Positions 6,386 through 13,310 of a stretch of 14,761 nucleotides of DNA are shown piece after piece. The translations under genes and the position numbers were made by a program. The stretch comes from CAJQND01 sp051010055. Its GTDB lineage: Bacteria > Pseudomonadota > Alphaproteobacteria > Rhizobiales > CAJQND01. A model generated the notes under the pieces. The model saw only the letters and a list, made by a program, of their open reading frames with translations. It was not told the DNA's origin and did no database searches. How positions within the stretch are numbered: the stretch's first letter is position 1; each line of letters starts with the position of its first letter. The stretch is taken from the NCBI GenBank assembly GCA_051010055.1, contig JBPCVY010000190.1, forward strand, positions 1 to 14,761. Direction: 5' to 3'.

Positions 6386-6414
6386 ACTTTATTCAGCCCT
6401 TTGCCTCAGGTCAA
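6386..6414 (-). promoter_or_regulatory. Promoter of the ilvIH(C) operon
   Basis: On the minus strand TTGACC (6414-6409, five of six to consensus) is followed after exactly 17 bases by TAAAGT (6391-6386, four of six). The predicted transcript starts near 6379, about 20 bases before the leader-peptide ATG. It lies between the miaA stop (6445) and the leader peptide, so ilv transcription is independent of miaA. Confidence 0.7.
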
Positions 6415-6444
6415 CCCTTATCAGATTATTGCGTGAATTTTCGA

Positions 6445-7371
6445 TTATCTTTTCAAAAATTTCAAGAACATCGACGCCAGCACATCTGAAGAATTTGCCG
6501 GCCAACCCGTCATTTGCCCTCGAAACCACGTGGTTTGGCGCTTTGCGTAGCGGCGTGTTTGCATCTGTGCGGTCTTATTCGCCTCCTCCCGCGTGCATTC
6601 CCCGGAAAGTAAAGCGGCAATTTCACGCACGCCAATAGCCTTCATAACAGGAAGGTCCTTGGCCAGCTCGCGCGCCAAAAGCACCTTCACTTCATCAATG
6701 GCGCCTTCATCAAGCATTTTTTCAAAGCGGGAATTGCAGCGCGCATAGAGCTCTTCGCGCTCAACGGCCACATAGCCACGGCACACATCTGCATTCTGGA
6801 GTAACGGCTGGACATGTTTCTTTTGCCATTCACCGAGCGGGGTGCCAGTTTCCTCAACAACCTCCAGTGCCCGCACAACGCGTTGTACGTCACTTGGTTC
6901 AAATGATGCCGCACCTTTCTTATCGAGATGGCGCAAACGCTTGTAGAGAGCCGAAATGCCCTCATTGCGAAGGCTCTGGGATATTTCTTCACGCACGCTG
7001 GGGGAAATTTCAGGAACCGGGCTCAGCCCCTCCTCCAACGCTTTGAAGTAAAGCCCGGTGCCGCCGGCAACAATTGCCACATCATCACGCGCCCAAACTT
7101 CACGCAGAATGTTACCTGCATCTTCAAGCCATTTGCCGACAGAATAGCGCGCGGCCCCATCCACATGCCCATAAAGGCGGTGCGGTGCGCGCGCTTCATC
7201 GTCTTCATCCGGTCGCGCCGACAATATCCTCAAATCCGCATAAACCTGCATGGCATCAGCGTTGATGATGGTTCCGCCTGTTTCTTCAGCAATCTTTAGG
7301 GCAAGAGCGGACTTGCCGCTTGCCGTCGGCCCTGCGATAAGGACGGCTCGATTTTCGGTGTTCACATCCAT
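6445..7371 (-). CDS. miaA: tRNA dimethylallyltransferase
   Basis: A 308-residue cytoplasmic enzyme that transfers a dimethylallyl group to N6 of A37 in tRNAs reading UNN codons, the first step toward (m)s2i6A. The Walker A loop GPTASGKS is at 14-21. NADAMQVY (37-44) carries the conserved D39 that acts on A37; GGTGLYFKAL (103-112) lines the DMAPP channel. The C-terminal part has MKAIGVREI, and the tRNA-contacting QTRRYAKRQTTWFRGQ lies near residues 270-285. Length and order of motifs are standard. It diverges from serB with 27 bases between the start codons. It lies just upstream of the ilv promoter on the same strand. Since it alters decoding of Leu and other UNN codons, it has a known link to attenuation in enterics, but co-regulation here is only suggested by position. 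Confidence 0.97.
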   Translation of the reverse strand: MDVNTENRAVLIAGPTASGKSALALKIAEETGGTIINADAMQVYADLRILSARPDEDDEARAPHRLYGHVDGAARYSVGKWLEDAGNILREVWARDDVAIVAGGTGLYFKALEEGLSPVPEISPSVREEISQSLRNEGISALYKRLRHLDKKGAASFEPSDVQRVVRALEVVEETGTPLGEWQKKHVQPLLQNADVCRGYVAVEREELYARCNSRFEKMLDEGAIDEVKVLLARELAKDLPVMKAIGVREIAALLSGECTREEANKTAQMQTRRYAKRQTTWFRGQMTGWPANSSDVLASMFLKFLKR

Positions 7372-7398
7372 TCAGGTACTTTCTTTCCGGAAACTCCC

Positions 7399-8280
7399 AT
7401 GGACAATGTTCTGGTTCTGATTGCAAGCCCGCATTACAGGTCTTTGGAAACAGCACTTATCAGCAAAGCGCATGCGGTGCTGCAAGGTGCTGGAAATGCC
7501 CGCAACCTGTCGCGGCACGCGGTTGAAATTCAATTTTCCGGCCCACCACAAGACGTTGAAGACTTGATGCGCTGCGCCTTGGAAGGCGCGGAGGTGGATT
7601 TTGCCGTGGTGCCATCGCGCAACCGGCGCAAAAAACTCCTCATCGCCGATATGGATTCCACCATGATTGGCCAGGAATGCATTGATGAGCTTGGCAAGCG
7701 GGCGGGTGCTGGAGAAAAAATCATCGCCATTACTGAAAGGGCCATGCGCGGAGAGCTCAACTTCGAAGGGGCGGTGCGTGAACGGGTTGGCCTTATGGAA
7801 GGCCTGCCCGAGATCGAGATTCAGGCGGTTATTGAAAATGACCTCACTTACACGCCGGGCGGGCGCACGCTTGTTCAGACCATGCGGGCCCACGGGGCAT
7901 TTACTGCCCTTGTTTCAGGTGGCTTTACCCAGTTTACAAATCATGTTGCAGAGGTGTGCGGGTTCAATGAGAACCGCGCCAACGCGCTAGTTATCGAAGA
8001 TGGGGTTTTGACCGGCATGGTGCGTGAACCGATTTTGGGACGCGATGCCAAGGTCCAGGCAGTGAATGAGTACACAGCAGCTCTTGGAATCAGCCCCGAT
8101 GACGTTATTGCAGTTGGCGACGGGGCAAACGATCTCGGAATGCTCGAGCTGGCCGGTATGGGTGTGGCGCTACATGCAAAACCGGCTGTGCGGGAAGCTG
8201 CCGGGATACGGATAGACCATTCCGGCCTTGAGGCTCTGCTGTTTTTGCAAGGCTATTCGGCACCCGAATTTTCAGATTAA
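7399..8280 (+). CDS. serB: Phosphoserine phosphatase
   Basis: A 293-residue HAD-family phosphatase for the last step of serine synthesis, O-phospho-L-serine to L-serine. The nucleophile motif DMDSTMIGQECIDEL begins at D84, with general acid D86. Motif II is SGGFTQF (S173), K218 is the motif III lysine, and GDGANDLGM (240-248) supplies the Mg-binding D241 and D245. The cap domain (about 95-150) has the usual E-x-x-x-R pattern (RAMRGELNFEGAVRERV). About 75 extra N-terminal residues form a degenerate ACT-like domain, typical of proteobacterial SerB. The ATG at 7399 follows GGAA by 7 bases. Only 27 bases separate it from the divergent miaA start, so its promoter must reach into the miaA coding region. 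It ends at a bidirectional terminator. Confidence 0.97.
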   Translation: MDNVLVLIASPHYRSLETALISKAHAVLQGAGNARNLSRHAVEIQFSGPPQDVEDLMRCALEGAEVDFAVVPSRNRRKKLLIADMDSTMIGQECIDELGKRAGAGEKIIAITERAMRGELNFEGAVRERVGLMEGLPEIEIQAVIENDLTYTPGGRTLVQTMRAHGAFTALVSGGFTQFTNHVAEVCGFNENRANALVIEDGVLTGMVREPILGRDAKVQAVNEYTAALGISPDDVIAVGDGANDLGMLELAGMGVALHAKPAVREAAGIRIDHSGLEALLFLQGYSAPEFSD

Positions 8281-8281
8281 A

Positions 8282-8315
8282 AAACCCGGCAAAACAACTA
8301 AGTCCTGCCGGGTTT
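8282..8315. terminator. Bidirectional terminator between serB and the Do protease gene
   Basis: AAACCCGGCA (8282-8291) and TGCCGGGTTT (8306-8315) form a perfect 10-base-pair stem with a 14-base loop. On the plus strand it is followed by ATTGTT, a modest U-tract. On the minus strand the stem runs into TTTTTT (8284-8279), a strong one. It sits 1 base after the serB stop and 26 bases after the protease stop, so it serves both converging genes. Confidence 0.88.
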
Positions 8316-8341
8316 ATTGTTCGAACGAACGGCTGTCCGGA

Positions 8342-9844
8342 TTACTCTTTGGGATCCAGTTTAAGGGCAACGAAGCGGTGCTCACCGTTTTTGTTCGCCA
8401 ACCTCAAGATAACCGTCTTGCGCTCGCCGTTCTTTTTCAGCTCTTCAATGATCCGCGCAACATCACCGGTTGATTCAACCGTCTGCTGATCGACTTCGAT
8501 AACCACATCGCCCGGGCGGATGCGCTTTTCTTCCGGCACGATGTCATTATCCACTTCGGTAACAACAATGCCTTCTACCTTGTCTTCGATCTTGAATTTT
8601 GTTCTCAGGTCCTTGTCGAGCGGGGCAAGCGTAAGGCCGAGCACAGTCTTTTCACCGGCATTTTCATCCGATGGGCTTTGATCCTTGCTGCTGACAGCGG
8701 CTGTTTTCTTTTCATCAAGGCGGCCGATTTCCACCTTCAATGCCAATTCGTCACCCTTGCGCAAAACTACCACATCGACTTCCTTGCCAGAAGCAGTGTC
8801 AGCAACAATGCGGGGAAGATCGCGCATTTCCGGCACATCCTTGCCGTCAAACTTTAAGATCACATCGCCCGATTTAATTTTTGCAGCTTCAGCCGGTCCA
8901 CCCGGAGTGACCTCGGCAACCAAAGCGCCGCGCGCCTTGTCGAGCCCGAGGCCTTCTGCAATCTCATCTGTCACAGACTGAATGCGCACTCCAAGCCAGC
9001 CGCGACGGGTCTCGCCATACTTCAAAAGCTGATCGATGACACTGACTGCAGTTGTCGCTGGAATTGAAAAGCCAATACCGATTGAACCGCCGGACGGCGA
9101 GATTATGGCGGTGTTTATGCCGATGACTTCACCATTCATATTGAATAGCGGGCCGCCGGAATTGCCGCGGTTGATGGCAGCATCCGTCTGAATAAAGTCG
9201 TCATAGGGCCCGGCTTGAATGTCGCGTTTAATCGCGGACACAATGCCGAGTGTCACGCTGCCGCCAAGGCCGAACGGGTTGCCGATGGCCATGACCCAGT
9301 CACCGACACGTAGTCCGGTGGAATCACCAAGTTTTACCGCCTGAAGAGATTTTTTCGGCTTGACTTTCAGCACCGCAATATCAGTCTTGCTGTCCCGGCC
9401 GATAACCTCAGCTTCAAGCTTTTCCCCATCAGAGAAAATAACCGTGATTTCATCTGCATCGGCAATCACATGGTTGTTGGTAACGATCGTGCCGGTCGGA
9501 TCGATCACAAAACCTGATCCAAGAGAGTTACTGCGGCGCTGACTGCGGCGGCGATTTTTGCCATCGCCGTTGTCGGGCAGAAGATCCTTGAAGAATTCCT
9601 GGAAAGGCGAGCCTTCCGGAAGATCAGGTATCTGGAAGTCGCGCCGCGACATGGCCACCTTCTGCGTTGTCGAGATATTGACCACCGCCCCAGTGAGTTG
9701 TTCAGCCAGATCAGCAACCGATTCCGGACCTTGCGCGCCGGCAGGCCGGGCCAGGCACAATAACATGATGCTTAATACTGCGACGGCGCCAATCGCAGCA
9801 TTTCTTATCGCCAGTGAGCGATTGGCAATTGCTACTTTTGTCAA
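8342..9844 (-). CDS. degP: Do-family periplasmic serine endoprotease (DegP/HtrA-like)
   Basis: A 500-residue secreted protease/chaperone that degrades misfolded envelope proteins. An N-terminal signal peptide (basic start, hydrophobic stretch about 18-32, likely cut after ARPAGA, residue 37) leads to a trypsin-like domain. Its triad is H125 (TNNHV), D155 (KTDIAV) and S229 (GNSGGPLF). Two PDZ domains follow at about 283-374 and 396-496, separated by a Lys/Ser/Glu-rich linker (KTAAVSSKDQ). The start is taken as TTG 9844, because AGGAG lies 8 bases upstream (9857-9853) and the signal peptide then begins at once. The frame stays open to a TTG at 9886, which lacks a Shine-Dalgarno and would add 14 hydrophilic residues. 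It follows hflK-hflC-DUF2065 on the same strand and may share their transcript. DegP and DegQ are not separable by eye. Confidence 0.95.
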   Translation of the reverse strand: MTKVAIANRSLAIRNAAIGAVAVLSIMLLCLARPAGAQGPESVADLAEQLTGAVVNISTTQKVAMSRRDFQIPDLPEGSPFQEFFKDLLPDNGDGKNRRRSQRRSNSLGSGFVIDPTGTIVTNNHVIADADEITVIFSDGEKLEAEVIGRDSKTDIAVLKVKPKKSLQAVKLGDSTGLRVGDWVMAIGNPFGLGGSVTLGIVSAIKRDIQAGPYDDFIQTDAAINRGNSGGPLFNMNGEVIGINTAIISPSGGSIGIGFSIPATTAVSVIDQLLKYGETRRGWLGVRIQSVTDEIAEGLGLDKARGALVAEVTPGGPAEAAKIKSGDVILKFDGKDVPEMRDLPRIVADTASGKEVDVVVLRKGDELALKVEIGRLDEKKTAAVSSKDQSPSDENAGEKTVLGLTLAPLDKDLRTKFKIEDKVEGIVVTEVDNDIVPEEKRIRPGDVVIEVDQQTVESTGDVARIIEELKKNGERKTVILRLANKNGEHRFVALKLDPKE

Positions 9845-9857
9845 AGACGTGTCTCCT
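9842..9857 (-). promoter_or_regulatory. RBS and TTG start of the Do protease gene
   Basis: AGGAG (9857-9853) stands 8 bases before TTG (9844-9842). No ATG occurs in frame before the signal-peptide hydrophobic core, the first being residue 27 of the proposed protein. A TTG start with a near-perfect Shine-Dalgarno is the best reading. Confidence 0.75.
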
Positions 9858-9951
9858 AGTTCGTCAGGCCTGATGCTTTGGTGCAACGGCGCAAAATTCA
9901 GTTTTTAACCTCTATATACCAGTTCAGGTACGCATAGCGATCACGACCCTG

Positions 9952-9979
9952 TTAGCCCCGCAATAGTTGCCGGGGCTAA
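9952..9979 (-). other. Stem-loop over the DUF2065 stop codon
   Basis: TTAGCCCCG (9952-9960) and CGGGGCTAA (9971-9979) make a perfect 9-base-pair stem with a 10-base loop. The minus-strand TAG stop of the DUF2065 gene (9978-9976) is inside the stem. No T-run follows on the minus strand, so it is a poor intrinsic terminator; it may mark an mRNA boundary or processing point before the protease gene. Confidence 0.55.
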
Positions 9980-10170
9980 ATGATACCACCGCGGGCGGCC
10001 CAGACAATAAGAAACCCGAGCACAATCGCGCCCGCACCGGCAAATCGCAATGTTTCGTCAGGGATGTCATGCACGATCGTCAGCAACTGCTTAAGCCCTG
10101 CTGGATTAACTGCATAAAGCAATCCCTCTATGACCAAAACAAGGCCGAGTGCGGTAATCAGGTCCCTCAT
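9976..10170 (-). CDS. DUF2065 small membrane protein
   Basis: A 64-residue protein with two hydrophobic segments (about 4-20 and 42-59) joined by a short loop containing NPAGLKQLL and IPDETLRFAGA. This matches the DUF2065 family, small inner-membrane proteins often encoded right after hflC in proteobacteria. Its biochemical role is not known to me; the position suggests a link with the HflKC/FtsH complex. It starts 29 bases after the hflC stop with no strong Shine-Dalgarno, and its stop codon lies within a stem-loop. The length is normal for the family. Confidence 0.85.
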   Translation of the reverse strand: MRDLITALGLVLVIEGLLYAVNPAGLKQLLTIVHDIPDETLRFAGAGAIVLGFLIVWAARGGII

Positions 10171-10199
10171 CGTCTAAGCGGTGTAGTTTTTTGCTTCAC

Positions 10200-11093
10200 C
10201 TACTGCGCGCCTTCAGCCGGTTTTCGCGAGTTCACATCGCGGCCGAAATATTCAAAGAACTCTGAATTCGGGTTCAGGACAAAAGTCGTGTCGTCGCCCT
10301 GCAAACTCTTCGAATAGGCCTGCATGGAACGGTAGAACGAGAAGAACTCAGGATCTTTATTGAATGCCTCGGCAAAGATACGGTTGCGGTCCGCATCGCC
10401 CTTACCTCGGATAATTTCCGATTCACGGCGGGCCTTGGCCACAAGTTCAACGGCTTCACGGTCAGCTTCGGCGCGGATACGACGGCGGGCAGCTTCACCC
10501 ACAGCACGCAACTCAGCCGCCTCGGCAAAACGCTCAGCATTCATACGCTCATAGGTATCTTTCAAAACATCCGGCATCAAATCGGTACGCCTTACACGCA
10601 CGTCAATGATCTCAACACCAAGCGATTTGGCCTCTGCTTTCACCTGATCGCGGATTTCGCGCATCATTGCCGGGCGGTCCTTGGAAAGCGCTGCCGCAAA
10701 GGTTCTTTTACCGTATGTCTGGCGCAATGCAGCGTCGAGGCGTGTATCGATACGCTCACGTAAAAGGCTAAGATCGGCGCCCACCGTTTCGCGGAACCTG
10801 CGCGGATCAGTAATGCGGAACATGATGATCGCGTCCACCAGATAACGCCGGCCATCGATAACCTGCACCGATTTGTCGATGCCCTCGATGAACAACATCC
10901 GGTCTTCGACATACACCACGTCATCGAAAACAGGCAGTTTAAAGTTCAAGCCCGGCTTTTCAACCACGCGCTGAATTTCACCAAAACGGACGACCAGCGC
11001 CTTTTGGCGTTCATCCACTACGAAAGTCGCAGAAAAGACTACGAATAGCCCAAGCGCAACCAGCACCAGAATAAATGGTTTCAACACACCCAT
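10200..11093 (-). CDS. hflC: HflC, membrane modulator of FtsH protease
   Basis: A 297-residue SPFH/band-7 protein. With HflK it forms the large membrane-anchored complex around FtsH and limits its access to membrane substrates. One N-terminal membrane anchor is at about 6-23, with the bulk predicted periplasmic. The SPFH domain follows (VDERQKALVVRFGEIQRV, then PGLNFKLPVFDDVVY). The helical region after about residue 175 is Ala/Glu/Arg-rich (RIRAEADREAVELVAKARRE) and likely coiled-coil. The C-terminal FVLNPNSEFFEYF is typical of HflC. The ATG overlaps the hflK stop by one base (TAATG), so the two are translationally coupled. Confidence 0.96.
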   Translation of the reverse strand: MGVLKPFILVLVALGLFVVFSATFVVDERQKALVVRFGEIQRVVEKPGLNFKLPVFDDVVYVEDRMLFIEGIDKSVQVIDGRRYLVDAIIMFRITDPRRFRETVGADLSLLRERIDTRLDAALRQTYGKRTFAAALSKDRPAMMREIRDQVKAEAKSLGVEIIDVRVRRTDLMPDVLKDTYERMNAERFAEAAELRAVGEAARRRIRAEADREAVELVAKARRESEIIRGKGDADRNRIFAEAFNKDPEFFSFYRSMQAYSKSLQGDDTTFVLNPNSEFFEYFGRDVNSRKPAEGAQ

Positions 11094-12187
11094 TACTGAG
11101 TACCTCCGCTGCGCTTTTTAATTTCCGGCAGGGGCAGATATGGCACAACGCCAGAGCCGCCTTGCCCGCCTTCAATGATGAACTTGTTTGAGTTAGCCAG
11201 GATATCCTCAAGCGTTTCAAGGAACAGCCTCTTGCGGGTGACGTCCTTGGCTTTCGAATATTCGGCGTAAACGGATTTGAAACGTTCTGCTTCACCTTCC
11301 GCCTCCGCGGTTACCCGGGCTTTGTAGCCTTTTGCATCTTCAACGATTTTCGAAGACTCACCGCGCTTTTCACCAAGAACCTGGTTGCGGTACTGCTCCG
11401 CCTCGCGGATGAACTTGTTCTGGTTCTGCTCAGCACGCTGAACTTCTTCAAACGCGTCGATAACAGCTGGCGGCGGATCTGCCTTTTCCAGCTGAACACC
11501 AGTTATCAAAATCCCGCTATCATAGGAATCAAGAGTGGCTTGGACCAGATCACGTACTGCTGTCTGTGCCTCAAACCGGCCTTGTGTCCGGATGAGATCG
11601 GCATTTGTGCGCCCGACAACCTCGCGCATGGCGCTTTCGGCAACCGTGCTAACCAGTTGTTCTGGGGCATAAATGTTGAACAGATACTTTTGCGGGTCGG
11701 AAATCTTCCATAGAACCGAAAAGCGGATATCGACAATGTTCTGATCGCCTGCGAGCATGAGCCCTTCGGTGGTGCCAGAAGTACCGCCGAAGTTCAGCTG
11801 ATTAACCGCCTGAACCTGAGGGGTTTCGACAGTTTCGATCGGCCACATAATGAAATGCAGGCCCGGCCCGGTCGTGCGGTCATATTCCCCAAGGCGCAAG
11901 ACAACGCCCTGTTCGTCCGGTTCAACCGTGTAAACAGCATTCATTATCCAAAGGCCGGCCAGCGCAATCAACGCCAGAAGCCAGATGAACTTGCTCGAAC
12001 CGCCACCGCCTGGTGCGCCGCCGGGAATGATGTCTTTGAGTTTGTCCTGGCCCTTCTTCAGAAGGTCTTCCAAGTCAGGTGGGGTCTGCCGGCCGCCACC
12101 GCCGCCGCTTCCTCCCGGACGCTGGCCCCATGGACCGCCGCCATCGCCGCCGCCCTGCCATCCGCCGCCTTTATTGCTCCAAGGCAT
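11093..12187 (-). CDS. hflK: HflK, membrane modulator of FtsH protease
   Basis: A 364-residue partner of HflC. The cytoplasmic N-terminus (1-62) is very rich in glycine (KGGGWQGGGDGGGPWGQ and GGSGGGGG), as usual for HflK. A membrane anchor follows at about 67-85, then the SPFH domain (TVEPDEQGVVLRLGEYDRT, PGLHFIMWPIE). An Ala/Glu-rich coiled-coil region lies about 240-310 (EVQRAEQNQNKFIREAEQYR). The C-terminus ends with VPYLPLPEI, the usual HflK tail. The start is ATG 12187, giving the family N-terminus MPWSN, with AGGA 10 bases upstream. An in-frame ATG at 12259 would add 24 unrelated residues. The gene heads a cluster with hflC, DUF2065 and possibly the Do protease gene. Confidence 0.96.
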   Translation of the reverse strand: MPWSNKGGGWQGGGDGGGPWGQRPGGSGGGGGRQTPPDLEDLLKKGQDKLKDIIPGGAPGGGGSSKFIWLLALIALAGLWIMNAVYTVEPDEQGVVLRLGEYDRTTGPGLHFIMWPIETVETPQVQAVNQLNFGGTSGTTEGLMLAGDQNIVDIRFSVLWKISDPQKYLFNIYAPEQLVSTVAESAMREVVGRTNADLIRTQGRFEAQTAVRDLVQATLDSYDSGILITGVQLEKADPPPAVIDAFEEVQRAEQNQNKFIREAEQYRNQVLGEKRGESSKIVEDAKGYKARVTAEAEGEAERFKSVYAEYSKAKDVTRKRLFLETLEDILANSNKFIIEGGQGGSGVVPYLPLPEIKKRSGGTQ

Positions 12188-12261
12188 ATGTCTATTGTCC
12201 TTTTTCGTTATGGTCGCTGGATTTCCGCCCCAATGGCATCCGTTCAGCGTCACTTGCATGT

Positions 12262-12290
12262 CATATAGGAAAACGTGGCCAGCGAGTCCA
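12262..12290 (-). promoter_or_regulatory. Candidate promoter for the hflKC cluster
   Basis: On the minus strand TGGACT (12290-12285) and TATATG (12267-12262) are 17 bases apart, each four of six to the housekeeping consensus. The stretch 12188-12362 between hflK and fghA holds no other gene. It has a 10-base palindrome GAATTAATTC (12318-12327) and no convincing fghA terminator, so read-through from fghA is also possible. Confidence 0.35.
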
Positions 12291-12362
12291 CGGATTAGAA
12301 CAAGATTCCATCATATTGAATTAATTCTGCCCCTTGTTTGGCGCCGTATGGAAGGCAGCATC

Positions 12363-13208
12363 TCAGTGATGAAGCGCTGCCGCATGATACCTCAAATGTT
12401 CCCCAATGAAGCTTGCCATGAAGAAGTAGGAATGATCGTAGCCAGGCTGCATACGCAGGGTCAAAGGGTGATCGGCTGCCGCACATGCTTCTTCAAGAAG
12501 ATGCGGCTTTAGCTGTTCTTCCAGAAAATTGTCGCCGTCGCCTTGATCGATAAAGAGCCTCAGTTTTTCTCCAGCACTCGCCACCAGCGCACAAGCGTCA
12601 TGCTCGGCCCATTTTTCCTTGTCATCACCCAGATAACCGCCCAACGCCTTATGGCCCCACGGGCAGTTGAGCGGAGAGACGATAGGGGCAAATGCCGAAA
12701 CGGATTTAAACTTTCCAGGATTCTTCAGCGCGATCGTCAGTGCGCCATGCCCACCCATGGAGTGGCCGAAAATTGATTGCTGGCTCATATCGAGGGGAAA
12801 ATTTTGTTCAACTAATTTAGGAAGTTCATTCGTTATATAACTGTACATATTATAGTTTTTTACCCACGATCCTTCCGTTGCGTCAACATAAAACCCTGCG
12901 CCCAAACCGAAGTCGTAAGCCCCTTCGGGATCGTCGGGAACTTCATCCCCGCGCGGACTTGTATCAGGTGCAATCACAGCCAAACCATGTTCGGCGGCAT
13001 ACCCTTGCGCCCCTGCCTTGGTGACAAAATTCTGATCCGTGCAAGTCAGCCCTGAAAGCCACCACACCACCGGCACCGGGCCTGTTTTTGCCTGTGGCGG
13101 CAGGTAAATGGAAAACGTCATCGTACAATCATTGACAGCGCTTTTATGGGTGAATTGCAGTTGTTCACCGCCAAAGCATACGTGGGCGTCGGTTTTCTCC
13201 AAAGCCAT
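12363..13208 (-). CDS. fghA: S-formylglutathione hydrolase
   Basis: A 281-residue cytoplasmic alpha/beta-hydrolase (esterase D family) that splits S-formylglutathione to formate and glutathione, the second step of glutathione-dependent formaldehyde removal. The oxyanion region is WWLSGLTCTDQNF (49-61). The nucleophile elbow GHSMGGHGAL gives S150; the other triad residues are D226 (DQGDGDNF) and H259 (GYDHSYFF). The SPRGD-E-VPDDPEGAYDFG block (84-101) is diagnostic for this family. The start is ATG 13208, with GGAGG 7 bases upstream; the TTG just before it is not needed. The usual partner, the class III alcohol dehydrogenase, is not in this window. It diverges from the EamA transporter gene across about 100 bases. 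Confidence 0.96.
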   Translation of the reverse strand: MALEKTDAHVCFGGEQLQFTHKSAVNDCTMTFSIYLPPQAKTGPVPVVWWLSGLTCTDQNFVTKAGAQGYAAEHGLAVIAPDTSPRGDEVPDDPEGAYDFGLGAGFYVDATEGSWVKNYNMYSYITNELPKLVEQNFPLDMSQQSIFGHSMGGHGALTIALKNPGKFKSVSAFAPIVSPLNCPWGHKALGGYLGDDKEKWAEHDACALVASAGEKLRLFIDQGDGDNFLEEQLKPHLLEEACAAADHPLTLRMQPGYDHSYFFMASFIGEHLRYHAAALHH

Positions 13209-13310
13209 CAAATTTCCTCCTCATGCAAACGCAAGCGAAGTGGCCACAAACCCGCGCAAACGTCAACGATTCAAATTGCTCTTTTTTATAAGTTCCCCCA
13301 TTGTCGCGCG

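Noticed and set aside
12318..12327. GAATTAATTC palindrome upstream of hflK as an operator
   Set aside because: It is a short AT-rich palindrome in a non-coding gap, easily found by chance, and lies upstream of the candidate promoter with no repeat copy nearby.
11855..12512. Plus-strand frames rich in proline opposite hflK
   Set aside because: They are the reverse complement of the glycine-rich HflK N-terminus; the proline runs are an artefact of glycine codons.
2192..13208. GFA-family gene and fghA as one formaldehyde detoxification unit
   Set aside because: They are about 10 kb apart in different transcription units, and most GFA proteins have no shown formaldehyde activity.
13146..13310. 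N-terminal extension of the EamA transporter (55 extra codons)
   Set aside because: It overlaps the start of fghA on the other strand, is hydrophilic and unlike the family, and has no ribosome site; ATG 13311 gives a normal length.
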